From assembly GCA_041751935.1 (NCBI GenBank), contig JBGSIA010000126.1, positions 55,479 to 119,478 of the forward strand: a stretch of 64,000 nucleotides of DNA. Direction: 5' to 3'. Both the position numbers and the translations under genes were made by a program. A model generated the notes under the pieces. It saw only the letters and a list, made by a program, of their open reading frames with translations. It had not been told where the DNA came from and did not search any database. This document shows, one piece after another, positions 30,701 through 45,700 of this stretch (positions are counted from its first letter, which is position 1; every line of letters begins with the position of its first letter). This stretch comes from JBBSJZ01 sp041751935 (GTDB taxonomy: Bacteria > Planctomycetota > Planctomycetia > Pirellulales > Pirellulaceae).

Positions 30701-33700
30701 CGTTACCGCTGAACTGACCGCTAAAGCTGCCACTGCTAGAAGCGTTGATGCTGATTTGTCCATTGAATCCATTGCCAATGACCGAGAAATCCACGGACTT
30801 GGAGCCGGTGAGTTGGAATTCGCCATCCGACGCCACATAACCGCTGACCGCAACGGAAAGGAAGCCTAAATTCAGATTCCGTTTGGCGTTGCTCGGAACC
30901 GTCAAGCTGACAACGCCGGAGTTACCGTTGCGACTTGCTGTGAACGAACCGCTTGCCAAGGTGTGACCAAGTACTTTCAAAGACCCCGTGACCGTTGCTT
31001 GGAATGCCCCACTGCTGTCCATCAACAGATTGCTAAAGGACAGGTTCGCTCCCGGCAGCACTTGCACATTGAAACTGTTGATCCGAGCCAAGCGGAGACG
31101 CCCATTCTCCATTGACAAACTGACCCCAAGCGCACTGGCATTGCTCGGTAACTTGAACCGATCCGCCAGTGGGAAATTGCTCGGCAGAGAGAGAGTTGCC
31201 ACGCCAGCGAGCGAGAAACGAATATCTGGTACCGTAACTCCATTACTCGCTCCGGTGCGAAGTCTTGCACTGGTCACTTCCAGTGACATCCCGGCGGTAG
31301 CATGGCGGTAGATCCGAACGTTACCGGACATTCCCAGGAGGTCCGACCCGAACGCGTTGATCGAGCCGCTGACAGCCCCGCCCGAAGTATTGGTGAAGTT
31401 GCCGTTTGACGACCAGCGCAAGTTCGAATTGAAGCGAACTTCCACGAGCCTAGTTGACCCTGGACCGGCAAGTGTCACCAGTATCGGCTGTGTCCCATTG
31501 CGAAGCATCGTTAATGATGCACTGCCGGATGACGTTCTGCGGAATTCCATCCGCTGGGTGCCTTCAATCCGGAAGATGCCCAAAGCGTTGAGCGGTCCCG
31601 TCAAATCGATCTCGACAACACCACTGCTGGCGACGAAAAACTTTGACATCGAGATGCTTACACCAAACAAGTTAAACGTTCGCGTGGTGTTACTCTGTTG
31701 AGAGAACTCCAGCCCGTTGTTACCCAAGCGCAGTTCAACACCCAGGGTCGATTGCACCGACTGTAGGCGATCAATCGCCATTCCCGGCAGGTCACCCAAC
31801 TTTTCAAGGGCCTTTGTAAGTGTGAAGGAATTGAGACTGAACGTTCTGGCGACACTGGCCCCAATCGTTGAACCTGCGTATGCCAAGCCGCTCGAATCAA
31901 ACGAAATGATTCCGATCGTATGCGGGCTGTCACCAAACATCTTCAGCCGCGCACCGGACATGCGGATAAAGAGTCCCTGAAGTACATGCATTCGGATCTC
32001 TACTGACGCATCGGTGATCTCCACTACATTCGCTTGACCAAGGCGGTTCAAGGTGCCGCTGGCGCTACCACCGCCGACTGCAAGTAACGATCCGCTGGAG
32101 CTGATCACAAAGGGATTCATCGTCACGTCGAGTAAGCTCGGTTGGCCCGAGATCGGCGAATCGACGACAATTTTCGGAGCGGCTCCCGACGTGTTGTTCA
32201 AAATCGCTAGTTCGACGCCACTGCCGGAGCCAAGGCTTCGCAGCACCAGTCTTCCGCGGACTTTCAGGATACCGAACGTCGCGTCGCCAGCGAGATTGAC
32301 TGAGAAACTGCCAGTGCTTTGGAATGCAATCGGAGGAACCGTGAACGTGCCCAAACCAGGAACGGTGGCCGAAGCACCAGTCACGCTGACACTCAAGTTG
32401 GTGGCCGCCGGATTGGCACTGATGGAGAACCCAGGCAAATTCAAACTGAACCGACTCGCACCGACACCAAACGTCAATTCGGGCAGATCGCCAACGTTCA
32501 GCGACACCGCGCCGTTGGTCGCGATACTGCCGGAAACATCCAACTTCTGTCCGAGTGTACCGAAATCGAGTTTTCCGTTGATCCCAAAACTCGCCAACGG
32601 TGCATTACTGCTCCCGATCGCAAAGTCCAAGCGAGCCGTCGCTTCAATCAACTGCCAACTAGCTAACAACGGCAAAACCTGGTTCTGCAGGCTCAGTTCG
32701 ACAAACCCGCTGGCGACCAATAGGGCTGCGAGCTGCGGTTTATGGGCGACAAAACTGCCGCTTGCAGTGTACTGTGTGCCAAGCAAATTGACCGTTCCCC
32801 GCGCTTCGATGCCGATGCGATTGCCACTCTCAGCACGCAGTAAAAATTCTCCCGAAGCAATGTTCACACCGTTGATCATCAGGTCACCGACAGCGTGTGC
32901 GACAATCGTGCTCGCTGGAATCACTGGATGACGACTGGGCGGAACTACGTCGATCACGAAGGTCTGGGCTTGATCCGAGAAGTTCACAATCAGCTCAAAC
33001 GTTGTACTGGCGCTGAAGGCGAACCCGAGGCTCGACAACAGTTGGGCGTGCTCGGCGTTATCCGCTTCCAAACGGATCGACAACAATCCGGCGGGTGTAA
33101 GTTTTCCGCTGACCTCCAAGGTGCCTCCGAGTTTACCATGGAATGCACCTGAGAATGGTGTGTTGGGGTTGGCGTACGCGGCAAACTGTAGATCGCCTGT
33201 CAATTCACCCAGCAATGTCGGTGTTTTCACTGCGACTTCGACACCCAAGCCGCCGGTGTTGCGAAGCAGTGTCGAGAACTCAGCGTCGGTTTCCTGGCAC
33301 GCATCCTCTGCGGATTCGCCGTCACAGTATCCCGGTGAAAAAGCGCTCAATCGGAGCCCGAATTGATTGCTGGGCGAAGCGGTGGTGTTGGGCAGAAGCA
33401 GGTCGCTGTCGATCCACTCCGCAATCGATGTAAAGTCGCCCGGCAGCGTGTCGCGAAAGAAGGCCGCCACATCCTGCTTCGTCGGCAGCACTGACGCACT
33501 GGGTCCCGCAAACGAACCGACGGCAAGCGTGCCACCGAAACGTGGATAGCTGCCGCGCGTGTCCAGTTCGAACACTGCATCAGCCCCCAACACATCGTTG
33601 ACGGTCATGATCAACTGACTGTCCTCGCTCTTGATCTGTGCTTCGCCCAGATCCAGTCCGAACAGCTTTCCGTCATAGACGCCTACCAGATAGAAGTTGT

Positions 33701-36700
33701 CTTCGAACTTGCGCCGTACGTCTTCCAGGCGGCTGACCAGAATGTTGAATTCGGATCGCAGCGTCTCGAACATTTCATCGGTGGTGGCATTGGGCCGCTC
33801 AGCCCGCAGAATCTCTAGCAAATCGTCGGCGATATTCGGCACGAAGAATTGCAACTGACCCAGCGTCTCTTCCTCATAGAATCGACCGGCAAGTCCCGTG
33901 GCGAACTCGATGAACACACTAGGATTCGCGAGGAAGCAATCGAATGCGGTCGACGCCGATTGGCAGATCGGCTTGCCCTCTTCGTCGACGCGTGGGTTGC
34001 CGTTTTCGTCAGTGATCAACTCATTCCAGTCAACGCCCAGTTCGGTGAACCAGACCAAGGGATCGGATATGAATCGAGGCAAATTGATTCCGCCATCGAA
34101 CAAGAAACCGCCTTCGTGCTTGAGGTGTTCCGCACGATCACTCAGCACGGCGGCCGGTCCATCAGCATCGCGCACCTGCGGCATCGCATCCACAACGGTG
34201 ATGTAACCTTGCAGCACATGATCGTCAGGAATGCCATCATTATTTTCGTCGAAATCGTTGGAGGTGTCGCCATCGTAGATGCTCGGGAAAACATATCCAT
34301 TGACATCGGCAATCGTGAACCCAAGTCCGCCGACAGAACCACGGAATGTGCCGTACCAATCTCGTTCTGCATCGAACACTGGCGGTTGGAACGTGGCCAA
34401 ATCACGCAGAAGGTTCTCAAACGGCAGCGAGACTTCCAGTTCCACAGTGTCAGTGATCGGCAAGAAACCGCTCAGTGGTCCAGCGATCATCGAGCCAAGT
34501 ATACTCGTCCTGCCGGAGAAGAAGATCTCTTCCTTGTTCACACGAACTTCCAGCGACTGTGCCGGGTCACCAATCGGCATGCCAAATATCTGTGCCTGCA
34601 AGTTTCCTTCGATCGTTAGCGACGGATTGATCGTTTCGAAGAATGCATTCGCCGCCGCCTCACCTGCCTGGCTAATCGCATCGGCTGCGACTTTGGCGAA
34701 CGCCACTTGCAGTTTCGCGGCAGCCACACCGTTGCGATACGACTTGACCAGAGTCTGTACGGCAAGCGTGTCCGTATGCAACACCTCCTCACTGCTGGCG
34801 ATTAGTGATTGCACGCGATTTCGCTCATCAAGCGTCAAAGCAGTCGCGGCAGCATTGATTCCAGCTTGGAAGGCTTCGTCAACTTTCTCCAAAACGGCTT
34901 CGAGCAACGGTTCGCCTTGGAGATACTCATCCAGTTGACTCCCTAGCCGTTCGGGGCCAAACGCCATGATCTCGCGCAGCAATTCACCTGCCACGGTGGC
35001 GGCGATGTTGAACCGCGATATTGCAGTCTGGTTCGAGCCACGCAATGCATCGGAGCCGTCAATTTGTGCTAGATCAAAGGAGAAGATGCCACCGGGACCG
35101 ATCAGTTTTTGCTTGATGGACTCAGCGGTAATGGTGACTGAGGTGTTGGCGATGGCGGTGGCTAATTCCGCCTCGTTACTGGCAATCATGAACTGGGTCA
35201 GCAACCGCGGCCGTGCCTTCGTTCCTGCGCGGACGCCCTGTAAGTCTGCCTGCATGTCCGCCGCCAACTCCGCCAACAGGCCTTCAAAGAAGCGTGCGCC
35301 TTCGTCAGCAGCGCTGTTGATCACCGACTGCAGGAAGGTTTGCGTTGCAATAATTCCTCCAGCAACCATGCCTTCGCTGTCGAGCTGTAAACTCGCATCG
35401 GCGCTGACTGGCAACAGCAGTGACAACAGACTGTTTTTCTGAGGCAGTGCAGCGGCGATGTTAAACGCGGGCGCCAGTGGATCTGAGAAATCGAATACAA
35501 TTCCAACGTCGACCAATGATTGGCCGATGATGTCCAGCGAACCGTAGCCGAACATTTGAATGCCAACTTGTTCTGCGTACCCGACGTTCGCGCCAATCGT
35601 CACACTGGCGCCGATCATGCCGGCGACGTGAATGTTGGTTAACGTTCCTGAACCCGCGAAAGTGAATCCCTTCCCCCAAATCGGAAGCGGATTGCCCTGC
35701 TCGTCCGTCAAGTCGACGACGTTTCCATTGACATCTCGGGTGAAGTAAAGCTTTTGGATCGATTCACGAATTCCTTCAAGACTCAAGTCGAACGGGAATC
35801 GCAGGTCGGGGTTCTCCAGAATATCGATTGGCTTTTCAATTGGCTGCAGTCCATCGCCAAAGACCAAAGCGCCTTGGAATCCTGTGATGATGAAGCCGCT
35901 GGCAGTACCTGCGGCTGCGCCGATGCCATTGCCCACACCCGGGAAAACGGAACCGGCGATTCCGGCGATGATCGTACCAATGGGAATCGGCACTCCCGCA
36001 AACAATCGACCCAGCAGCGGCCCATGATCGGTGATGATCACTTCCGCTCCCAAACCCATGTCGCTGTAAGCAAACTCGCCGAGTACACGAACAAAGAACA
36101 CGTCTTTGTCTTGCACAGTGTCGCCGTCGGTATCAACCTTCAAGATGCCCAAGCCCAAGCCGGCGCCAAGTTTGATCGTCCCCAGGTCCAGTTCTTCCAC
36201 ACCGAGGAAGAACGCATCCAGGTTCAACGGAAATGTGGAAAGATCCGGGTTCAATTGCCGCAATGCTTCGATCCTATCTGCGAAGATGGAGAGCATCTCC
36301 GGTCCAAGTTCTCGAATCGCGGCCAGTGGACCGTAGTTCTCGTCCAAGATCAGAGCTCGAATGGAATCGAAGGAAGCGAAATCAGCGGCTCGCGGCTTAC
36401 GATCCATCACAATTTTGACCGCAGGCGAAGCGATCGCCAACGTCGAATCGACCAACCACTGAGCATACTCCTTCAACGTTGCCAAGTTCACCCGCGCGTT
36501 TTCGACTTCGCCCTTGATGGGAAGCTTATCGAGTGCCCCGCCGTTGATACCGCCAGAGAAAATCAGCTCGACATCACTCAGCAGATCTGGACCGGCCACG
36601 AACGCTTTGCCGATCTGGCCATCGATCACATCGAGTCCGTCGCCCAAGCTCGGGAATCTCAGGCCAACTTTACGAATTTGGATCGGCAACCAGTCTGGCA

Positions 36701-39700
36701 AGCCAAAACCGGCACCCGTTGGCAACGAGATTTCAACACCAAAGTCGTTCTCCAGTCTCAGTTGCAGTCGCTGCAGCACATTGGGTTCGTCAGCATCCCA
36801 CTGCAGCGCAAAGTTGCTGACCGTACCACCCAGTCCTGCTAGCGGATTGCTTGAGTTGGTTTCGTTACCTCGCGCGCCGAAGCCGATCGAACCGCTACCA
36901 ACGGTCAGGATCGATACTGGCTCGGTTGCTCCTTTGAACGTATTCAAATCCAGATTCGCGACGACGTTGGTCGCAGAAAAGTAGGCAAAGTCGCCAGCAC
37001 TGACGGAGAACTCTTCGAACTGGACGCCTTTAGTCGTCAGCGGCGGTTGGTCGCTCGCATTCGCATAGCGCAGATTCGCATCGACACGGAGATCGATGCC
37101 AAATTGAATTGCCAGATTCTCGAACTCGACGAACAGCGGATCTTGGCCCTCATCAGCAAACAGCGATGCTTGCACGCTGCCGTTGATCGTCAGGCGACTG
37201 ATGCCGCTGCTCGCATCCTTGACAATATTGCCGGTCAACCGCGCAGCCGCTCCGGCGTTGACCTCATCGCCGTCCCAATGGAATCCCAAGTTCGTGACGA
37301 TTCCCGGCGTCACCGTATTGAAGTTGGTGCTGCCGTTGCTGCGATCGGGATATGCAACCTCGAATTCACCGTCAAAGAAACGCCCAATCGTGATATCCGC
37401 GTTCGCGGTTAACGGTCCGAGTTCCAGATCCTGGAACCCAAGTGTGATGAAGCCTGTTTCTTCAATCCGCAGTCCTTCGTCGCTGACTCGCAAGCTGAAG
37501 CTGAACGGTTGCTGAGCACCGAATTCATCGCCCGTTTGATTCGTATTCAGTTGCTCGATCGTCGCCATCTGGACGATCGGCATCACGGGGAAGTCTTCGA
37601 ACAAACTGAAATCAAAGAAGCCTTCGACGGTGACGGTCGAGTCGAAATTGTCTAGCGAAATCCGGCCTGACTCGAGCGCCGCGATTTCAATAAGCGTTAG
37701 ATCCAAGGGCAGGATACCGCCCAAGCCCAATGACTCGCCGATTCCCGGGGGACGACCGCTTGCAGCTGAGGACTTTGTGCCCAGCGAAGCGGATGCGATC
37801 GAGACCGCGCCGTTTCGTTCGATCCGCAGATCGTCCACGGAGATCGAAATCGTTTTGTTATCGCTCAGTGTCACGCCCAAGGATGTGGTTCCCATCACAT
37901 CCAACCACGGGATCGACGCATCCAGACTCTTACCCAGCACAATTTTGGCGGCCGGTTGATCGGCACTGCTGGGGATCAAGTCAAAATCGAAGACACCGCC
38001 GACGCCACGTGCGTTGGCTTCACCGATGCCAATCAACAACGTGCCGTCGGGAATTGTGTTGGCCGGGTCAAGGTCGAAGGCGACATTCAAATTCTGGACG
38101 GTGGCCAATGCCGCGCCGTCGGCTTTGGGAAACAGACTGCCGCTTCCCAAGAACACGTTCAAGCCTGCAGCCTGCACGCCGCTGAGCGATTGTCCGAAGT
38201 TCGTGGGAGAGAACGAACCAAAGACAACAAAGTCGGTCAGTCGGATCTCGAAGTCGTCAAAGCTCAAGAGATCCTCGCCATCCAGCCCGAAGGTTGCGGC
38301 AGGGATATCGCCATCAATGCGGAACGACACTTCGTCGAACTCGATGCGGTTGGCATACAGCGACGCTTGGTTCGTCGTCATCACGAACTCGACGTCGCCC
38401 AGCAGATCGTCGAGCAGCGAATTTTCAGCTAACGCCACCGTGATCTGTTCAATGTTGCCAATTCGCTCGGCTCCCGTCGCTTGCGTATTCGTGACGAGGA
38501 CTTCGGACACCGTCAGCGTCAACACATCATTTACATCGATCACGATCTCGGCAATGGAAACGTCGCCGAGGGCAATCGCAAATTCGGTGAAGGTGAACCC
38601 AAGTCCGTAGCTTGCATCAAGCAACATCGTGAACCCGATCGAACCTTCGCTGACTTCGATCCCGCCGAACGTGCCGCTGACTCCGGCGCTGACCGTCAAA
38701 TCACCGCGCAAGTCCAGCGACGCTTCGTCCGCGCCAATAAATACCGAACCGGCTAGCGTGATCGACGACTCCATCGCCGCGCCTCCACCCGGATTGATCA
38801 GCTTGACGCCCAGCGTTGCGGTCACATTGTCGTCCCCAGCGACACCGAAAATCGAACCCAAGACTCCCTCGCGGTACTGGCCCAAGACCAACGTTCCATC
38901 GATCTCCATCCCCGCGATTGGATCGCGGTCTTTGTTGTCGAGTTGGACTTTCAGCGGTCCCAGATTCCATGGTCGGATGCGTCCATCGACCATGCGGAAG
39001 GTGGCATCGAATTGGTTAGCTGGAATTCCATTGCCGATTCTGACTTCGGCATTCAGCCCTATCGCATTGAAAAGCCCAACGTCGATCAAACCTTGGACGC
39101 GAACATCAAAATCGGGCGTCTCGCCCGCTTGGAATACGACTCGTGAATCGGGGACCACGGCGCCTTGGGAGAACGTCGCAACTTGGACACTGGTCACATC
39201 GACTGGCAAAATGCCGCCGACACCGAGCGTGCTGAGCAATCCCGCTTCGGGAGCCGTCAAACTTGCTTGATGGAACGACACCGCACCGCCGCGAGACAAC
39301 TCAAACGCTTCCACCTCGAGCACTAGGTCATCGTCGTCGCCCAGCGGCACGGACATCGAGACCAAGTCTGCCGACAGCAGCGCCGCCGGCGTATTGCCAA
39401 GTGCAATCGTGATGTCGCTTGCCGTCAGCACAAACCCCGCAAAAGGTTCTGCCAATAGAGAGCCCAGCGTCAACGTTGTCGTGCCAGCAGCCGTGTCGTA
39501 TGTACCCTGCAAGCCAACGGCAACACCAAACCCGAATGCTGCCGAATCGATCGAGCGTTCTTCTTCCTCTTCTTCGTCGCTTTCAGCGAAGTAGACATCG
39601 ATCTCCGCGAACACCCCTTCCCAATCGGCGACACCCGTGACCAACGAAGCCGACGGCAGCACCACGATCGAGTCGGCCGAGAATTCTATTCCAGCCAGCG

Positions 39701-42700
39701 ACGTGGTGATTGAATCCAAACTGCCTGAGAAACCGTATTCGCCAGACAACGAGAAGTCGCCGCCGACCACGAATTGGCTCAGCGCCAGTCGAAAGTCATC
39801 CACCAGCAGCAAATTCGTCTCGCCGGCTTTGATTAGTCCGGACAGCAGCAACTCCACATCGTTCAATCGCAGACCGTCTTCAAACAGCCGCGCGTCGCGG
39901 ACGGTTAGCGACGTCTCGCCGACCAAAATTCCTTCCAGTGGCGACCCTGGCACCGGCTTGGCGACGATGGTACCGATCACGCCCAGTTCTCCATTCGCTG
40001 CGGGACTGGTTCGCAGCAGAATATCGCGCGCGGTTAGTTCAATGAGATTCGGGATTTCAAACGTGATCTCGCCAATCGCGACATCGGTAATCGCCGGCGG
40101 CTGTAGCTCAACGGAGAAGTAAGGCGGCGCATCGGTCGGACCGCCGGTAAAGCCCAAAGTAAATCCAACTCGGAGATTATCGTCGTCAAACGCGGCAATG
40201 CCGGTCAGTTGAACAGTCGTCAGGTCGCTGTCGGTGCGAATCGTTCCGTAAGCTGTGACGCTCGCCTCGACGGTTTGGCTTTCACTCTTCTTATGCGTGA
40301 CCTCGAAAACTCCCTTCAGTTGACTACCGCTTTCAGCCAAAGGCTGTAGTATGCCCAAGGCATCGATCTCTCCGATCTGGATCGAGCCACTCAAAGCGTA
40401 TGAGCCAATTTCGATCCCCTCGATCCCCAATTCGACTTCGCCGAGTTCGCGGATTTGAAAATCACCGTTACGGAGCGAATCAACGGCGACCACGAAGGTC
40501 ACTTCGCCGTCATCGGAAACATTGACACCATCAACGCTCAAGGTTGCCGCAAAATTCGTCTGGCCAGCGGTAGTACGGATTTGCTTATTGAATTCTGACA
40601 GATCCACCACTGCTGTGACGTCCAGCTCCATGCGATCAAAATAAGCATCACCGAAGAAAACGTAGTCGCCTTCATCGGGAATCGTGATGCCGATGCGTCG
40701 CAGTTCGACCGGGATGATGCCGCCGAGTCCCAAGCGATTGGTGTAACCCTCAGGGAACTCGATTTCTGCTGAACCGATCTGGAAACGCGTGTCTTGCAAA
40801 ATCGAAAAATCGCGGATAGTGACGGTTGGTGATCCGATCGAGTCATCCAGAATTGGAATCGTGGCAGCTAAGGTTTCTATCGATAGTGCTACCGCATTAC
40901 TGTCTGCAGTGGGATCGATTCGCAGGGCGACCGCTGGTGTATTCGGGTCATCGCTGGTGGCGCTGAACGAAAAGATCCCGCCCAATGATCCGACGAGTTC
41001 GCGGACCTCGACATCAATCGCGCCCGTCGCGAAATCGAAAAATCCTTGCAGGGCTGGTTGATCGTCCTCTGGATCATCGTCAACGATCTCCAGCAGCGAC
41101 GATTCTGTCTGACCCGGCAGCAACTCTGCGGCGCCGGAAGAGAACTCAATGCCACCGCTAACGAAAATTTCGGAGCTGACGCGTACATCCAGCAACATTT
41201 CGTCGATCGCGGGTGATTCGATCAACAGCCAAACCGGCGTCGTCCCCAGCGTCAAGGTTTGATCCTCGGCGAATTGCAGATCACGGCGCGTCAGAGAAAA
41301 GCCGTCATCGCGAATGATAAACTCATCAACCGCCAACAAACCCGCGGGTAGATCAGGAAACGCGTCGAGCGTGACTTGGACATTTTGCAGCCGCGCGATC
41401 ACACGTTCATGATCGCCGCTCTCTGCCGGAGGATAACGCAGCGTCACGGCTGGAATATCAATCTCGCCGTCGTTGTTGGTATCCTCGCCGCTGGCCGTCG
41501 CGGTAAATACGCCCTCGACGGAGGCCGTGACCTTGTCAAGATCGAGCGACAGTTCGCCGGTCGCTAAATCAACAGAACCAATGACTCCCTCGGCGACAAG
41601 CTTTCCATCGAGTACCTCCGTGCTGCGATCAGGGAACAGCGCCAAACCGTCCGCCGCGACATTGATTTGCGAAGCACCTTCGGCATTGGATTGAAACTCG
41701 AATCCACCAGCCGTGAAGGCGACGTTCAAGTTTAATGACAACGACAGACCCCTGAACTCGATTAATTCATCGATCGTGGGCAATATCTCTCGCTGACGAA
41801 TTTGGAAAAACCGATCATCACTAGCACCTATTTCATCAAAGGTTCGCGTGGTGATTGGCGAATCAATGGTCGCGCCCGAGTAAACGGAGACCGCATAGAT
41901 CGGCGTGGAGGCCGACGTTTTTGCATGCGTCGTTGAATAGACTCCGTCGTTGGCACCCCAGGCGAACCCGAGTCCGTCGAGTCCGCCCAGATAGTAACTA
42001 TCATCAAGCCCTGTGAAGACCTGAACTGTATCGCCAACTTTATCGACGCCGAGACGCTGATTCGTTCTCAGGTCCACCACGCTTCCTGCAACAGGATCAT
42101 TCAACAGCTTCAGTACCGATGCAACTTGTGGTGGTTTTGGCGCAGACTCGCTAATCGACACGGCATCTTCGGAACTAAAGCCAAGCTGAATCAGCGTTTC
42201 GGCGAGTATACCGGTGTTGCGTGTATACAAGCCCGTTTGCAAGCTGCCGCCCTGGTCACCAAGGAGAAGGAAATCTGCGGTTTCTGAAATGCCATCGATT
42301 TCATCAATCCCCAACGTCTCTTGCCGCTCATTCGTCGGAGTGTGAACCTCGATCAGAGAAAGATTGCGGACCCGATCTCCGATCGCCTCACTAACCCCGT
42401 CTACGCCATGCAGTAGATCAAACAGCAGTCCGGGAGAGTCCGAACCTCGCAAATCGACCAAACTGGCAAAATATTGACTAATGAAATCCTGAGGGTTAGT
42501 GCCCTCATTGCTATTGAGAGAAGAGCCTCGCACTTGGATTTGCACCGGAATGCTGACACGCTGTGCTTTCCCATTGGCCGTATGCGTCGCCATGACATAG
42601 CCTTCGATAACAGCCGGCGCATCCGGATCAACCTTAACAACGAACTTTCCAATTTGATTGAACTGATTCGCAGCGGCCTGGCCGCCAGTTGCGTCGAGTC

Positions 42701-45700
42701 GAACTGCATCTGTCCCAACAAAAGAACCATGCAGAAGACTAAACTCAGAAAATGGCAGTTCAGTGTCATTTCCTAGCTTTAAAGAAGTGCGCAGTTCCTT
42801 CGAAAGATCGATAGTAAGGTATTCCCCGCGATCTCCAACGACCTTGATCGCAGCTCTCGCAACCTCTTTACTCAAACTAATGGCCGTCTTAACCGGCTTT
42901 AAGTCAACATGAATGTGATTATCGTGTCCTATTTCCGATCGAATCTTCACGTTGGACAATAGTGAGTTAAGTACCTTTCGCGATCGACGATGCTCTTGCT
43001 TGCTGCTCCCAATCAAAACTTGACTAACTTGGTCACCTGCATTGAGCCAGATGGTCACAACGCTGCGTATCGCGTCCAGCTCCCAATAGTTCAACTGTCT
43101 CTCGTCCCCACGAAACTCAAACTTTCCGTCGGAAAACTCGACGGTATAGTACATTAGCTGCTTCACTCCTTTCTGGTCGTGATTTCGGTAGTACTGGTTC
43201 TCGCCTTGAAAGTGCCAAGACTTTTGCATCTTCGGCGACTCTAAGAAAATACCAAGTTCGTTCAGTCGATCGTTAAGTAGCGATGGAATTGAGTCAAGCA
43301 CTAGGCCAGCGTTGAGCGCTTCGATACCAACGCTGGGCGATTCAATGTATGATTCCACTTCTGTGTCATTACCGGTCTGCAGCAGCACTTGCGAAGGCAA
43401 GACACCGCTACCGGAATCCGAGAAGATAAAGTCGAATGATTCTGTTGCATCGTTAAATTCTAACTTGATCGTATACTCGTCCTCACCATCAACGATTCGC
43501 CAGATCGATTCCTGCTCCGACGAAACGATTGCTGCGGCACCGCTTTTTAGTTTCGGCAAGGCGATCTTGTTGTCGCCGAGTAACTTTACCAAATCTTTTG
43601 GTGCTTGCCTTGTCGCCATGGCAGTGTTAAGCGTTGCAATGAACGAAGGAGTATCGCTAGATTTCGGCGTATGCGTGAACAGGACTTGCTGCTTCATCGA
43701 ATCGTTCAAATGCAATAGTTGCTGGTTGAGTTCAGCAATAGTTGATTTTGCACTGAGCTTCGCGAGCAAGGCGATGTCTGGGAAGTATCCTTTTCCGGAA
43801 TCTGAGGCTAACTCATTCGTGGGCATCGATTCCTGTTTGATGCTCCAATCAATGCTATTTCCCGACTTGTGTGTCTGATGGCGAGTGCCCTGAGTAGCAA
43901 ATGTCGCGAGATTGTGAAAGCTTGTCGCATCTCGAAATGCGATTGTTTGCTCTTGCGAAACGCCGTAGGCGTTCTCGTTAGCGCTTGTTCGCGCAAATTC
44001 AAAATATCCTGTCCCGTCTTTTGTTATTTCGAGTTTTGTAACAACCTCAGTGCCGCCGATCGGCTCTCCGTTCTTGACAAACCGTATACTGCTTGCTGCT
44101 TTTCCCCCCGCCGATTCTTTCAGGCCCGTAGGCAATGTCTCAAATGCCACTCGCCAACGCTGTTGTGTGTTCTCACTTTTCTTTTCTGTATTGGTGATAC
44201 CAAACGGCCCGATCCATTCCGATCCACTCTTAATTTCGACATACGCAGGTTGTTGAGTTTTTACAGTCACTGCCGCAGCCACGATCGCTGGCGTCGACTC
44301 GACCGTGAAACGCTTTGAGTCTATAAGGGTTTTGATGTATGTCAGTTCGGTCTGTAATCCTGGCAGACGAAGTTGGATGGGGTCGCCTACTCGGTAATGG
44401 CTAGTTCCCCTGACGTGGACGGTTGGAGCGGACGTTTCGGTGTCAAACGAAACCGCGAGAACTTGTATTGGATTGAAGCCTCGGTCGAGATATTCCGCCA
44501 AACCAGTCGGGTAGCGATCGGTCAACATCGCGTAGTTGTCGGCGACATTGCGGTTGAATAGGTCCAGCGTCCAACTACTTGCCCACGCCTCGCGATTCGT
44601 CGCACTGCCCCAAAATCTATTTTTGTTTTGGAAATAGGCGTTCGGCAACTCTCGAAGTGCGCCTACATCCAGTTGCAGCCACATGGGCGCATTGGCCGCG
44701 TTGAGCCAGGTGAGGCTGTTTTCTCCATTGCTAATCGTTGGCTGGGCAATGACTTCAGGGTTATCTGTTGCTTTTAATGACTCAGACTCGCTTCTTGTCG
44801 CCGCTTGGAACAGCCGGATCGCTTCATTCAGATCTGTACTTGACAGTCCATCGGCGTAAAGTGGAGCGCCCGGGACGGCAGACAAATTGCCGTATGCAGA
44901 TGCGAGGGGCGTTTCGGCAGTGTACAGCAAGTGACGCAAACGCTGTTCGATGCGATAAACATCAAGCGGAGCGTTTGAAGTTTCTTCAGTCGCATCGCCT
45001 ACCTTCGATGTCAGCGTGATCTTTTCCTGGAATCCAGGCAATACGTTTATCAGTACGACGGCCTGTTTAACTTCCGGTGACGGTGGATTGCTAACCTCAT
45101 TCTCCGTGTACGTAAATACTATCTCATACAGACTTTTCTGTTCTAATAACGCTTCATGGTGATAGAAGTTTGGAGGTACAAAGTAGAAAGCTCCATCCGT
45201 ACCGAAAGAACTCGTTCCTTCAGAGCCTGACAAAATTGGCTCTTTTGCTGTGGATGAATCGAGCGGCTTAAGCAGGAAGTCAAACCTATCAACGAGCGAC
45301 GGGTTGCGCAGCAAGGCTTCGTAGACTTGATCTGCCAGCGTTTCTCCGGCACGGACATAAATAGTAAGGCCTTTGCCTGCGACAAATTCTGCCGATGCCA
45401 AGCCACGCGCTGGGGAATGCAATAATTGAACCGTGTGACTTGAAGTGCCCTCCAAGGATGTTTTCGCACTGATTAGTAGCGAATGATTGTCAAGTTCAAG
45501 TGATGCCGAGTTCTTTCCTTGCAGATTTTGAAAGGGAACTACGGATAAACTTGGCTGAGGAGGAGTACTTGTCGCCGTGGCGCTGAAGGCGGCATCCGAA
45601 ACAATGTCTAAACTCGATGCCTTGACTTCGAATGGCAACTCTGATTGTTCTGTCTCAGTCTCGCGCTTCTGAATGACGTCAAACTCCCGAATGAGGTCAA

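Noticed and set aside
35754..36842. Long plus-strand frame (362 codons) opposite the giant gene, and similar ones at 47086-48150, 32053-32931 and 33849-34619
   Set aside because: They lie fully antisense to a well-supported coding frame, have no domain or ribosome site, and follow from the codon usage of the real strand.
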